Shown piece after piece: positions 24,733 through 33,145 of a DNA stretch of 33,818 bases (within the stretch, counting starts at the first letter, position 1; every line of letters starts with the position of its first letter). Source of the stretch: JAJFUI01 sp039698035. GTDB taxonomy: Bacteria > Planctomycetota > Planctomycetia > Pirellulales > Thermoguttaceae. Position numbers and translations under genes: made by a program. The notes under the pieces were generated by a model. That model was given only the letters and a program-made list of their open reading frames with translations, was not told the origin of the DNA and did not search any database. The DNA lies in contig JBDKSW010000016.1 in assembly GCA_039698035.1 (NCBI GenBank), forward strand, positions 1 to 33,818, in the 5' to 3' direction.

Positions 24733-25785
24733 TCAATTCTGAATTCTGACCGGCACCCGCCGGCCGCCCCATGTGCCGGGCGCGTCGTCGAACCGACCGG
24801 CGATCGGTGTCTGGCAGTGCGCGCAACGACTGTCGCGAATCTCGAACGACTCCAACAGGTAGCCTTGGCGGCGAATGACGGTTCGACCGCAACCGGGGCA
24901 ATACGTGTGCTGACGCTCGGGGTCGTGAATGTTGCCCGTGTAAACGTATCTCAGCCCGGCCGCGCGAGCAAGGTCATACGCTTGCTGCAACGTGGCAGGC
25001 GGCGTCGGTCTTCGGTCCATCAGATTGAAATCTGGATGGAACGCCGAGAAGTGGAGCGGCACGTCCCGCCCCAGTTCCGTGGCAATCCACTCGCACATTC
25101 GTCGAATGTCGTCGGGCGAGTCGTTGGCCCCCGGAATTATCAGGTTCGTGATCTCGACCCAAACTTGGCTCTCATGCACAAGCCAGCGGAGCGTATCGAG
25201 CACCGGCTGCAAGCGGCCGTCGCAATATTCGCGGTAAAACTGTTCGGTGAAGCCCTTGAGATCAACGTTCGCCGCGTCCATCGGTTCATAGAACGCCGCC
25301 CGGGCCGTGTCGGTGATGTAGCCGGACGTGACCGCGACGGTCTTGATGCCCAGCTCGTGGCAGGCCCGGGCCGTATCGATGGCGTACTCGGCCCAGATGA
25401 TCGGATCGTTGTAGGTGAAGGCGACGCTGGTCGAGCCATGCCGCTTGGCGGCCGCCGCGATTGCCTTCGGCTCGGCCCGCTCGCAAGCCGCATCGACATC
25501 ACGGCTCCGCGACATGGTCCAGTTCTGGCAGAACGTGCAGCCCAAGTTGCAGCCCGGCGTGCCGAACGAGAGGACCGGCGTGCCGGGATAGAACTGGTTG
25601 AGCGGCTTCTTTTCGATCGGGTCGATGCAGAAGCCGGTGCTGCGGCCGTAGGTGGTCGAGACGATCTGCCCGTCGCGGTTTTCGCGCACGAAACAGAATC
25701 CCCGCTCCCCAAGCCGTAGCGGACAATGCCGCGGACAGAGATCGCAAATCAGCCGTTGGCCATCGCTGGATGGGTGGAACCACAT
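24733..25785 (-). CDS. amrS: AmmeMemoRadiSam system radical SAM enzyme
   Basis: A 350-residue radical SAM protein. The N-terminus carries CDLCPRHCPLRLGERGFC, then GFCIDPIEKKPLNQFYPG, then the cluster motif CNLGCTFC within SFGTPGCNLGCTFCQNW. This is the signature of the radical SAM member of the AmmeMemoRadiSam system, related to PflA-type activases. FTYNDPIIWAEY and GYITDTAR are further family segments. The C-terminal ~70 residues add a zinc-ribbon-like pair, CPGC and CAHC. Its partner fusion protein lies 180 bp downstream. The reaction is not established for the family. The ATG at 25785 lacks a strong ribosome site but gives the standard N-terminus. Confidence 0.92.
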   Translation of the reverse strand: MWFHPSSDGQRLICDLCPRHCPLRLGERGFCFVRENRDGQIVSTTYGRSTGFCIDPIEKKPLNQFYPGTPVLSFGTPGCNLGCTFCQNWTMSRSRDVDAACERAEPKAIAAAAKRHGSTSVAFTYNDPIIWAEYAIDTARACHELGIKTVAVTSGYITDTARAAFYEPMDAANVDLKGFTEQFYREYCDGRLQPVLDTLRWLVHESQVWVEITNLIIPGANDSPDDIRRMCEWIATELGRDVPLHFSAFHPDFNLMDRRPTPPATLQQAYDLARAAGLRYVYTGNIHDPERQHTYCPGCGRTVIRRQGYLLESFEIRDSRCAHCQTPIAGRFDDAPGTWGGRRVPVRIQN

Positions 25786-25821
25786 AATAGCATGATACCA
25801 TTCGGCCCCGTGGCCGGGGAA

Positions 25822-26439
25822 TCACGCCGAGGAGGTGTGGCCGGCGGCCAGCTTGCGGCCAAGCCGTCGGGCCTTGCGCTTGGCACAACCGCCAAGTTCC
25901 GGGTTTTCTTCACCGGACACGAGACCAACGGACAGAACGCCGACGGTTTTCGCCCCCAGCAGTCGGGCGACCCCTTTCAGAAGGCCAACCATTCGCGTCA
26001 TCAGGCGGGCTAGCAGCGACGGCGCGGCGGACGACACGACGATCACCGCCCGCTTCGCCGGCCGTTGCCGTCGGTTGCGTCCCGTCGGGGCGTGCTTGCC
26101 CCAAGGCCAATAGGCGTAGGGGAGCGTCCGTTCGATGAACCGCTTCATCAGGGCCGTGACGGTCCAGAAGTTCATCGGCGATGCGAGCACCAGGGCGTCC
26201 GACTCGTCGATCTGATCGAGAATGGCCGCCATGTCGTCTTGGATGGGACACTGGCCGCGCCGCGGGCCTTCGCTCTGCGTGCACGCGCGGCAGTTGGTGC
26301 AGAACTCGATCCGCCGGTCGAGCAGATAGATCTTCACCGTCTCAGCGCCCGACGCGCGTGCCGCGGCGAGAATCTCATCGACGGCCCTGTCGATGACATG
26401 GCCTTTGCGGTAGGTGCCGACGATTGCCGTGATCTTCAT
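25822..26439 (-). CDS. Flavodoxin-fold, iron-sulfur-flavoprotein-like oxidoreductase
   Basis: A 205-residue protein of the NADPH-dependent FMN reductase/flavodoxin-like superfamily. MKITAIVGTYRKGHVIDRAV forms the first strand and phosphate loop. FCTNCRACTQSEGPRRGQC gives a C-x2-C-x2-C-x10-C pattern like the compact cluster motif of archaeal-type iron-sulfur flavoproteins. DALVLASPMNFWTVTALMKR is the usual FMN-site segment. The ATG at 26439 was preferred to a GTG at 26451. It ends 36 bp before amrS on the same strand and could supply electrons to that radical SAM enzyme, which is inference. The family also includes stand-alone quinone or metal reductases. Confidence 0.82.
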   Translation of the reverse strand: MKITAIVGTYRKGHVIDRAVDEILAAARASGAETVKIYLLDRRIEFCTNCRACTQSEGPRRGQCPIQDDMAAILDQIDESDALVLASPMNFWTVTALMKRFIERTLPYAYWPWGKHAPTGRNRRQRPAKRAVIVVSSAAPSLLARLMTRMVGLLKGVARLLGAKTVGVLSVGLVSGEENPELGGCAKRKARRLGRKLAAGHTSSA

Positions 26440-26454
26440 GGTGGACAGCACCCC

Positions 26455-27642
26455 TCACGCAGTGCACGATGGCAGTTCGACCACGGCCCCCTGCCGCTGC
26501 GCCGACAGATACGCGGTATAAATGGTGGCAATCGCGTCGGCGGCCAGCAGGCTGTCGCTCTCGACCGGATCGCCGTAGGCAATCGTGCGGTAAAAGGCTT
26601 CCATTTCCTGCGGATAGCCGGTGAACCAGTCCTCCTCGGGCGACGTGCAAGCCCAGCCTTGCTTGGTGCCGATCTTTTCGACCACGTAAATGTCGTCGAA
26701 GTTCTTCTCGACCGGATTGTACGTCTGCATGGACGTGTTCGGATTGATGTTGCAAACCGTGCGGTGATTGTTGGCGCACACTTCGAGCCAGTTGTGAATA
26801 CCGCCCAAGACGATGTCGGACGCAAACACGTCGGCAATCGAGCCGTCGTCGAACTCGACGTGCATCATCGAGAAATCGTCGATGTCGTAGTAGTCGCGGC
26901 GAATGTGCCCCTCGTCGCGGAAGCCGGGCAGCCGTGTGATCGCATGAGTCCTGGCGGAAACCGTGCGCGGGCGAATCGGGCGACCGTCGCGCGCGCGGCC
27001 CTCGACGCGCTTCAGATACAGAGCGGCCGTCAACGGATGGCAACCCTTGCCAATCAGAACACCGCCGCCACAGCGGGCCGCATAGGCGTAATCGACCGAA
27101 TGGGAACCGCTGTGGGCCTCTTCGCCATGAATCCAGAGGATCTGGGCGCCAGTCTTTTCCAGGATCTCACGTTCCTTCTGGACGGCCGGCGCGTAGACCC
27201 AATTCTCGGCGTACAGCAGCCGGCCCTTGCTAGCGCGTTCGGCCGCCATCATCCGGCCGATGCTGGCCAGTGCCGCGTCGAGCGCCACCTGCTTGTCGGC
27301 CTTGTCCCAATGGAAATCGGCCGAGCCGTCGCCGAAATAGCCCGTCAGCGGCTTTTCGCAGATCACGAACTTGTCTCGTTTCAGCCCGGCCACGGCGACC
27401 GGCTCGTGCGCCATCGGCGGCACGCAGACATGAATCACGTCGACTTCGTCGAGCATCGCTTCGAGCGACTCGAAGAAACGGATGCCGCGTTTTTCGGCGT
27501 AGGCCCGGCCCTGCGGTTCGTCTTTGGCATGGACGCCAACGATCTCGACGTTCGTTCCATAAATGCGGCGCAAGGCCTCGTAATGGAAAGTGGCCGAGAA
27601 GCCGGCGCCGACGATGCCCGTGCGAACTGTTTTCTTTTGCAT
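26455..27642 (-). CDS. Gfo/Idh/MocA-family oxidoreductase (cytoplasmic)
   Basis: A 395-residue NAD(P)-dependent oxidoreductase of the Gfo/Idh/MocA family, which acts on sugars, inositols and related compounds. The Rossmann motif is GIVGAGFSATFHYEAL. VIHVCVPPMAHEPVAV and ICEKPLTG (catalytic Lys of the EKP motif) follow. GGGVLIGKGCHPLTAALYL matches the GG-x-x-x-D/G-x-x-H region with the His. No Tat or other signal is visible. The ATG at 27642 has GGAG about 10 nt upstream. It lies 15 bp upstream of the flavoprotein gene and downstream of a second family member. The substrate is unknown. Confidence 0.9.
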   Translation of the reverse strand: MQKKTVRTGIVGAGFSATFHYEALRRIYGTNVEIVGVHAKDEPQGRAYAEKRGIRFFESLEAMLDEVDVIHVCVPPMAHEPVAVAGLKRDKFVICEKPLTGYFGDGSADFHWDKADKQVALDAALASIGRMMAAERASKGRLLYAENWVYAPAVQKEREILEKTGAQILWIHGEEAHSGSHSVDYAYAARCGGGVLIGKGCHPLTAALYLKRVEGRARDGRPIRPRTVSARTHAITRLPGFRDEGHIRRDYYDIDDFSMMHVEFDDGSIADVFASDIVLGGIHNWLEVCANNHRTVCNINPNTSMQTYNPVEKNFDDIYVVEKIGTKQGWACTSPEEDWFTGYPQEMEAFYRTIAYGDPVESDSLLAADAIATIYTAYLSAQRQGAVVELPSCTA

Positions 27643-27720
27643 GACGTAGGTCTCCACCGAATGATTGTGTTTCCGGTTCTCATGTTCTGTGTGGGGGCGA
27701 GACAACCGCTCTCACCCTAA

Positions 27721-27741
27721 CCCTCTCCCAAAGGGAGAGGG
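27721..27741. repeat. REP-like hairpin, CCCTCTCCC/GGGAGAGGG
   Basis: CCCTCTCCC (27721-27729) and GGGAGAGGG (27733-27741) form a perfect 9-bp stem with an AAA loop, preceded by CTCACCCTAA. This is the core of a short palindromic repeat that I recall from many bacterial genomes. It lies 23 bp after the stop of the Tat-type oxidoreductase gene and could also end transcription. Confidence 0.6.
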
Positions 27742-27763
27742 GGCCCATTGTCCGACCTGCTCT

Positions 27764-29077
27764 CTAGACCGTCGGCAGCTCATAGGGCTTCCGACGCTTG
27801 CGATCCAGGTACGTGTTCGCCTCGGCGTCGTCCGGGAACACTTCCTTGACCGGGTCCCATCGCAGCCTGCGATTCGTCCATCGGGCAATATTGCCCAGGT
27901 GGCAAACCGTGGCCGAACGGTGCCCGATCTCGATGTCCGCGTTGGGCTTCGCGCGGCTCTTCATGCAGTCGATCCAGTTCTCGATGTGGCTCTCGGTTGC
28001 CGGCGCGCCATGGCCAGCCTCCGCGGCAAACGTCGCCGGATCCGACAAAAGCTTCCCGCGGTCGATGGTGAGCCGCCCTTTTTCGCCGATGAACACGGCC
28101 CCGAACGAAGGGCTGTTGCCTGGCTCCATCACGATTCCGTTGGCGTAGCGGAAGAAGACCTTCGGCTGGCTGCAAATCGCGTTTGGCCGCTTGTTCGATT
28201 CCGGCTTGGTGATTGTTGGCGGATCGAATTGCGGTCCCTCGACCCAGACCTCGACTGGCCCGGTCTCGTCCATCCCCAAGGCCGACTGAACCTGGTCGAA
28301 AGCGTGCGAGCCCCAGCCGGTCATCTCGCCGCCGGAATACGGCCGGAACGAGAGCCAACCCGGCTTGCCGCGCGGCACGTACAACTGCGAATGGTACGGC
28401 ACGGGCTCGGTCGGACCGCACCAGACATCCCAGTCGAGGCCGGCCGGAACCGGCTCTTCGGGCAGGCCGCAATTGAAGGGGCTGGGATAGTTCATCACGA
28501 TGATCTTGCGAATCTTTCCAAGCCCGCCTTCACGGATCCACTTCGCACCCGCGCAGTTGATGGCCTGCGAGCGTTGTTGACTGCCGACCTGAAAAACGCG
28601 GTGGTATTTTCTCGCGGCCTGAACCATCAGGCGTCCCTCGCGGATCGTCAGACTGACCGGCTTTTCGGCGTAGATGTCTTTGCCGGCCTGGCAGGCCTCG
28701 ATGCAGACAATCGCCCGCCAGTGTTCGGGCGTTGCCGTGATGATGGCGTCCACGTCTTTCCGCTCGAGGATCTTGTGATAGTCTTGGACGCCGATGCCGC
28801 CCAGCTTGGTGGCCGTCGTGACGGCTCGCGGCAGATTCACGTCCGCGATGCCGATGAACCGGACGTTGCTGTTTGCGGCAGCCCGCTGAACGAGGCCAGT
28901 GCCCTGGCGACCGATGCCGATTCCGGCCACGCCAATGCGGTCATTCGCACCAGGCCGACCCGGCGCCGCCAGGACGCCCGACGGAATCAGATACGGCGAG
29001 GCCACGACCGCGGCTCCCGCGACCGCTGCACCCTTGAAGAAAACGCGACGCGAAACATGGGCATCGGAACGCATCAT
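27764..29077 (-). CDS. Tat-exported Gfo/Idh/MocA-family oxidoreductase
   Basis: A 437-residue protein. A twin-arginine signal is clear: SRRVFFKGAAVAGAAVVASP, ending near GVLAAPG. The mature part has the Rossmann motif VAGIGIGRQGTGLV, then ITATPEHWRAIVCIEA and IYAEKPVSLTIREG with the EKP Lys, then GSQQRSQ and PYSGGEMTGWGSHAFDQVQ carrying the GG/H region. This is the large periplasmic Gfo/Idh/MocA subtype that is heavily expanded in planctomycetes, with a member-specific C-terminal domain. The ATG at 29077 has AAGGAG 8 nt upstream; the next codon is also ATG. Substrates are probably sugar derivatives. Hairpin repeats flank the gene on both sides. Confidence 0.92.
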   Translation of the reverse strand: MMRSDAHVSRRVFFKGAAVAGAAVVASPYLIPSGVLAAPGRPGANDRIGVAGIGIGRQGTGLVQRAAANSNVRFIGIADVNLPRAVTTATKLGGIGVQDYHKILERKDVDAIITATPEHWRAIVCIEACQAGKDIYAEKPVSLTIREGRLMVQAARKYHRVFQVGSQQRSQAINCAGAKWIREGGLGKIRKIIVMNYPSPFNCGLPEEPVPAGLDWDVWCGPTEPVPYHSQLYVPRGKPGWLSFRPYSGGEMTGWGSHAFDQVQSALGMDETGPVEVWVEGPQFDPPTITKPESNKRPNAICSQPKVFFRYANGIVMEPGNSPSFGAVFIGEKGRLTIDRGKLLSDPATFAAEAGHGAPATESHIENWIDCMKSRAKPNADIEIGHRSATVCHLGNIARWTNRRLRWDPVKEVFPDDAEANTYLDRKRRKPYELPTV

Positions 29078-29117
29078 TTCAGAGACTCCTTCTTCACGTT
29101 GAGGTAGGCAACAACGA

Positions 29118-29138
29118 CTCTCCCGCTTGCAGGGAGAG
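29118..29138. repeat. REP-like hairpin, CTCTCCC/GGGAGAG
   Basis: CTCTCCC (29118-29124) and GGGAGAG (29132-29138) form a 7-bp stem with a 7-nt loop containing GCTTGC. It belongs to the same repeat type as the hairpin at 27721-27741 and lies just upstream of the Tat-type oxidoreductase gene. Confidence 0.55.
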
Positions 29139-29242
29139 CGGGTGGGCAAAATCATGAAAGTATCTCTCTTGCACCAGAAATCCCTAATACGGCTGACGTG
29201 ACACACGCCGAAAATGCCTCTTCTGAACAGGTTCTGCTATAG

Positions 29243-30286
29243 CTACAAACTTGGCGTCGCATGGCCGGCCGCCGCGCACATCGCGTCGAGATTCTCCGTC
29301 GGCGCTCCGGGAGGCGCGCCGCCGCCGCACGAGACAATCACCCCGCGTCGGTCCTTGACCGAGTCGAGCATTGCCGTGACGGCGCCCGACACCTCGTGCG
29401 CCGTCCCCTTGGCCAGCACGTCGCGCGGCGGAATGTTCCCCAACAAGGCGACAGACGGTCCCGCCAGGCTTTGGATCTGCTCGACGCCGTGCTGGAACGA
29501 ATAGTTGAACAGATTGACGCCGATCGTCGCCAAATGCCGTGCCGTGATCAGCCCCGGCGCGTCATTATGCAAAAACCGAACGGAGACGGGACGCGACTGG
29601 AACACACGCTTCAGATAGGGCTCGGCAAACTGCTGGAAATCATCCTCCCGCAGGAAACCAATCAAATCGTCCAGCAGGAAGATGCCGTCGATCGAATCGA
29701 ACGTGCTCGCCTGCAAGTCAATCCAATCGACCAAAAAGTCGGTGATCGTGGTCAGCAGGCGGTGGATCTCGTCGGGATTCGTTTTCAACCCGATCAGGAA
29801 CTCGGTGTGCCCGAGCAAGTACGACGCGATATTGAGCGGCCCCCGGGCGGTAGCGAATCGAATGCGATGGCCGGCCGCCTCGATCTTCGGGCGGCATCGC
29901 TCCAGCCGGCGAATGAGAAATGGCAGCAGACCGTCCGTGCGGCAATTGGGCTTCGACAATCGCTCGATCTCGTCGTAGTCGTTCAACACTTTCACCGGAC
30001 TTGGGAAACTCTCGTCCGGCCAGACGCATTTGGCGCCGAACGCGGACGGCTCGGTGCACATGCCATACTCGGCCCAGAAGCCGGGCAGCATCATGATCTG
30101 CGGAAACCGCCGGACGGCTTGGAGATTGGCGTCGAGCCACGTCTGCTCGTCGCCAAAATAATCGAGCATCGAAACGCCCGCCCAAGCCGGCAACCAGGGG
30201 CTGTCAATAATCAACCCAACCGGGGTGGGCGTGAGAGTCTCGCCACGGATGACACGCAAAAGCGATTGCCACTGGGGGTCTGTCAT
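29243..30286 (-). CDS. Uroporphyrinogen decarboxylase-fold protein, methyltransferase-like
   Basis: A 347-residue protein of the UroD/MtaA superfamily (HemE-like fold). It is closer to the methyltransferase branch than to true HemE: DDLIGFLREDDFQQFAEPYLKRV is typical of that branch. Next comes FLHNDAPGLI where corrinoid/CoM methyltransferases have a zinc-binding H-x-C, then ALLGNIPPRDVLAKGT, then VSCGGGAPPGAPTENLDAM. Here H240 and C320 are present, but the Cys of H-x-C is D242. The ATG at 30286 starts MTDPQWQSLLRVIRGE, a usual family N-terminus. The RACo gene of this window would fit a corrinoid-linked role, but they are 9 kb apart. Demethylation or methyl transfer is inferred only. Confidence 0.82.
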   Translation of the reverse strand: MTDPQWQSLLRVIRGETLTPTPVGLIIDSPWLPAWAGVSMLDYFGDEQTWLDANLQAVRRFPQIMMLPGFWAEYGMCTEPSAFGAKCVWPDESFPSPVKVLNDYDEIERLSKPNCRTDGLLPFLIRRLERCRPKIEAAGHRIRFATARGPLNIASYLLGHTEFLIGLKTNPDEIHRLLTTITDFLVDWIDLQASTFDSIDGIFLLDDLIGFLREDDFQQFAEPYLKRVFQSRPVSVRFLHNDAPGLITARHLATIGVNLFNYSFQHGVEQIQSLAGPSVALLGNIPPRDVLAKGTAHEVSGAVTAMLDSVKDRRGVIVSCGGGAPPGAPTENLDAMCAAAGHATPSL

Positions 30287-30665
30287 TGTCGTAATCGTCT
30301 GGGAAAGCCAACCTGAACGGTGACGGCCCGCGTTCAAGGCTGGTGCGATCGGACTTTCATCAAAGCATCCCCGATTGTAGCGGTTTCGGACGCCGCAATC
30401 CATCACGGCCGCTTATTTACCGCCGCTGTTGTTTTCGGGAAATGGCGACTCGTCGATCTTGTCGGGTGTTTGGCACGTTTACCGCGAGTGTTTCGGCCTG
30501 CGTATGTGGTACAACCAGCCACATCGCGTATGCCGATCCCGTTGGGGGTGACGCAGACTGCGATAATCTTGTCGGCCGGCAAGCCGTCGATCCGTCCGTT
30601 CCGCAGCCAGAACGGCTTCCGGCGCCCCAAATCGGAGCGGGCCAGCCGCAGGCGTACTGAGCCAC
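30287..30665 (-). other. Gene-poor stretch with a possible propeller-repeat remnant
   Basis: This 379-bp gap has no complete gene. On the minus strand at about 30490-30591, one frame reads RIDGLPADKIIAVCVTPNG and continues IGIRDVAGCTTYAG. This resembles one blade of the two-component-regulator-propeller repeat (xNGLPxDxI...DGxxWxGTxxGLxxY), including its order of LP, I and G-Y positions. It is isolated, has no good start, and overlaps the truncated gene next to it. A decayed gene fragment is the best reading, held weakly. Confidence 0.25.
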
Positions 30666-31247
30666 TTACGAGCGTCGAGCGGCCGGCGGCCCGCCAGCCC
30701 TTCCGTCCGCGACAACCACACGCAGATCGCAGACATTCGTCCCCGTCGGGCCCGTTTTGAGCAAAGCGTCGAGGGAATCCAAGAAATGGTATGCATCGTT
30801 TCGAGCTAGAGAGTTGGCCGCGTCGAGATGGCGCCGCTCGGCCGCGTCGAGTGCGCCAGCATCGACGATGGCGCCGGCCGCATCCGTGGGGCCATCCTCG
30901 CCGTCGGTTCCCGCGGACAGCAGCACGACCGCTTCGGCCCGCTCGTCGGCAAGTCGAAGAAGGGCGGCCAGCGCCAGTTGCTGGTTCCGCCCGCCAAGCC
31001 CGCGTTGCGATGCGTCGACCAAGGTCACGACCGGCTCGCCGCCGCTAATCAGGCAGGTTGGCGTGTCGCCGCGCAGGGCCATCGCTCGTTCGACCAGCCG
31101 CCGGCCGACGTCTTCCGCCGGTCCTTCGGCGTGTGTTGCGCTCTCGGCAGTGACCGAGTAGCCCAAGCGTTGCGCCTCTTGCGCGGCCGCGTCTGCGGCC
31201 GTGCGGTTGTTGGCAATCACCAGGTTTGTGACACGACACGGCGACAT
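30666..31247 (-). pseudogene. Glycerate kinase (DUF4147-MOFRL) remnant, C-terminal half only
   Basis: An open frame of 193 residues. Residues 1-55 match the end of the DUF4147 domain (VIANNRTAADAAAQEAQRLGY). The rest is a complete MOFRL domain: CLISGGEPVVTL, GLGGRNQQLALAALL, LLSAGTDGEDGPTDAAGA, NSLARNDAYHFLDSLDALLK and TGPTGTNVCDL. Full-length type II glycerate kinases have about 420-450 residues, so roughly 250 N-terminal residues, including most of the catalytic DUF4147 domain, are missing. An in-frame TGA lies four codons upstream of the ATG, and only 73 bp separate this from the next gene, so the missing part is not nearby. It is either a deletion remnant or, less likely, a stand-alone MOFRL protein. 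Confidence 0.8.
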
Positions 31248-31320
31248 GGCTTGGTCTCATCGCCCCGTGGGTTCCCGTCGAAAATGGAGCCAGCATGGAA
31301 ACCCGCCGAGCAGCTCCCCA

Positions 31321-32163
31321 CTATTTGGGCCAAACTTTGTCGAGCGCCTCGCTGGTCTGTTTGACGATAAGGTCGCGACGGCGGGTCTGGAAGGCCGCTT
31401 TCGACGGCTTGGCCGTCACTGGCCCATCGTAAGCTTGCTCGTGCAGGTAGGCGAGGAAGCCGGCAACATCGACACGACCGCCTTCACTGCCGGGCAGGAG
31501 TCGGGATTTCTCGTCGGGCTGGGCGGCGTCGGCCGGCATGTCGGCCACTTGCACGGCCAGAATCTGATTGGCCGGCAGCTTGCGAACCGTCTCGAGCGAG
31601 CCGCCGCTGGCCACGACGTCCCACGTGTCGAGGAGCAGCCCGACGTTGGGCGCGGCGACCATGTTGATCAGCAGCGCCGTGGCATCGAGATCGTGAATGA
31701 ACTGAAAAGCCTTGTCTTGACGCAGAGTCTCGGCCGCCTGGAACCCGATGGCCAACGACAGGCCCGAAGGCTGCAATGCCGCGCAGATTTCGTGAAACCG
31801 GTGGCGGTGAAACTCGAAGTTCTCATGGTAGGGCCGCAGGTCGCCGGCCGGGGCCAACAAGGCCGTGCATCGGGTGCAGCCGAGTTCGGCTGCGTAGCCA
31901 GCGTATTCGGGCAGTTTTTTCAACTCCTGGGCGAACGTCTGATCGTCGGTTTCCCAGTTCAACGGCAGCGGAAAGCCGCTGATGCGAATCTTAGCGCTTG
32001 CGATCAGCCGCTTGGCGTACGACGCCCCCTTCAGTTTGGCCTGCGCGGCGAACTCGATCATATTCAAGTCCATTCCGCCGAAGCCGTAAGTCATGGCCAA
32101 TTCGATGATTTCGCTTTGATGTCCGGCGACGCCAATCGCGGACGGACTGAGATTCTTAAACAT
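31321..32163 (-). CDS. Sugar phosphate isomerase/epimerase-like TIM-barrel protein
   Basis: A 280-residue protein of the xylose isomerase-like TIM-barrel (AP endonuclease 2) family. MFKNLSPSAIGVAGHQSEIIELAM opens the first strand and helix, FGGMDLNMIEF follows, VGLLLDTWDV is the typical late metal-site strand, and ILAVQVADMP the next. Members isomerise or epimerise sugars and inositol derivatives using a divalent metal. The ATG at 32163 has GAAGGGA upstream; an open frame above it to 32448 overlaps uppP and is not homologous. The neighbouring oxidoreductases suggest a sugar-catabolism setting. The substrate cannot be told. Confidence 0.85.
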   Translation of the reverse strand: MFKNLSPSAIGVAGHQSEIIELAMTYGFGGMDLNMIEFAAQAKLKGASYAKRLIASAKIRISGFPLPLNWETDDQTFAQELKKLPEYAGYAAELGCTRCTALLAPAGDLRPYHENFEFHRHRFHEICAALQPSGLSLAIGFQAAETLRQDKAFQFIHDLDATALLINMVAAPNVGLLLDTWDVVASGGSLETVRKLPANQILAVQVADMPADAAQPDEKSRLLPGSEGGRVDVAGFLAYLHEQAYDGPVTAKPSKAAFQTRRRDLIVKQTSEALDKVWPK

Positions 32164-32326
32164 GACGATCCCTTCAGAAGCCAAGAATGATGGGGCACAG
32201 CGCGGCCGCAAGGCAAAGCTGCTGGCCCGGTGCAGAATACCTGATTGTCGCGCGCGCAGCCAACCGGCGATAGGGGGGGCAGGAAACCGAGGCGTTTGGC
32301 CGCACGCTCGATGCCTTGACGTGCGA

Positions 32327-33145
32327 TCAAAGGGCCGTGCCGTACTTCCATGCCGCCCAGAAGACCACTGCGGCGACGCCCAGGCGATACCAGCCGAACG
32401 GGACGAGCGTGTGGCGACCGAGGAACCAGACGAACGTCTTGACGGCAAGCCAAGCGACGATGAAGGAGACGACGAAACCGATGGCCACCATCTGAAAGTG
32501 TCCGGCGAGGTCTTTGTAGCTCTTCTGAAGCTCGAAGATCGTGGCCGCGATCATGATCGGCACGGCGGCAAAAAAAGAGTATTCCGTGGCCGTCTTGCGT
32601 TCCACGCCGCACGTCATGCCGCCCAGGATTGTCGAGGCTGCCCGCGACATGCCAGGCCACAAGGAGAGACATTGAAAGAGGCCAATGCCCAGCGCCTCAC
32701 GCCAGGTAAGCGTATCAATCGTCGCGACTTTCGGCCGTGGCCGCCAATACTCCGTCACCAGGATCCATACGGCGCCAACCGCCAGAGCGATCGCCACCGT
32801 CAGAGGATGGAACAGCTTTTCTTTGATGAAGTGATGCGTCAAGAGTCCCAGAACGGAGGCGGGAATGGTCGTAATCAGCAGAAGCCCAATGCCGCGCAGC
32901 CCGCTGAAACCACGATTGTCGTTCAGCCGGAGCAAGCCCGTGAACCGGCGCGGATAGGCGGCGACGATGGCCAGGATGGCCCCGAGCTGGATGATGATCT
33001 CGAAGGTGTTCGCTGTCTCGGGCGTGATGGAGTTCTCGAACCCGCTGAAATGACCGACCAGAATCAGGTGCCCCGTCGACGAAATGGGCAGAAACTCGGT
33101 GAGGCCTTCGACAACGCCCATCAGGGCAGCCAACAGATCTTGCAT
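32327..33145 (-). CDS. uppP: Undecaprenyl-diphosphatase
   Basis: A 272-residue membrane enzyme (BacA/UppP) that removes a phosphate from undecaprenyl diphosphate to recycle the carrier lipid for peptidoglycan and other glycans; overexpression is known to give bacitracin resistance. The motifs are EGLTEFLPISSTGHL (13-27) and SLWPGMSRAASTI, both intact. About eight hydrophobic segments are present. The ATG at 33145 has AAAGGAC upstream and gives the standard MQDLLAALMGVVEGLTEF start; an in-frame start at 33163 is less likely. A 163-bp gap without recognised features follows before the TIM-barrel gene. Confidence 0.95.
   Translation of the reverse strand: MQDLLAALMGVVEGLTEFLPISSTGHLILVGHFSGFENSITPETANTFEIIIQLGAILAIVAAYPRRFTGLLRLNDNRGFSGLRGIGLLLITTIPASVLGLLTHHFIKEKLFHPLTVAIALAVGAVWILVTEYWRPRPKVATIDTLTWREALGIGLFQCLSLWPGMSRAASTILGGMTCGVERKTATEYSFFAAVPIMIAATIFELQKSYKDLAGHFQMVAIGFVVSFIVAWLAVKTFVWFLGRHTLVPFGWYRLGVAAVVFWAAWKYGTAL

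Noticed and set aside
23090..24742. A 550-codon plus-strand frame
   Set aside because: Antisense to the AMMECR1-MEMO gene, whose motifs are unmistakable.
26065..29107. Two long plus-strand frames (26065-27720 and 27665-29107)
   Set aside because: Both are antisense to the Gfo/Idh/MocA genes and show no recognisable content.
30320..30760. A 146-codon plus-strand frame in the gap after the UroD-like gene
   Set aside because: The translation is not protein-like, and it runs into the antisense of the kinase remnant.
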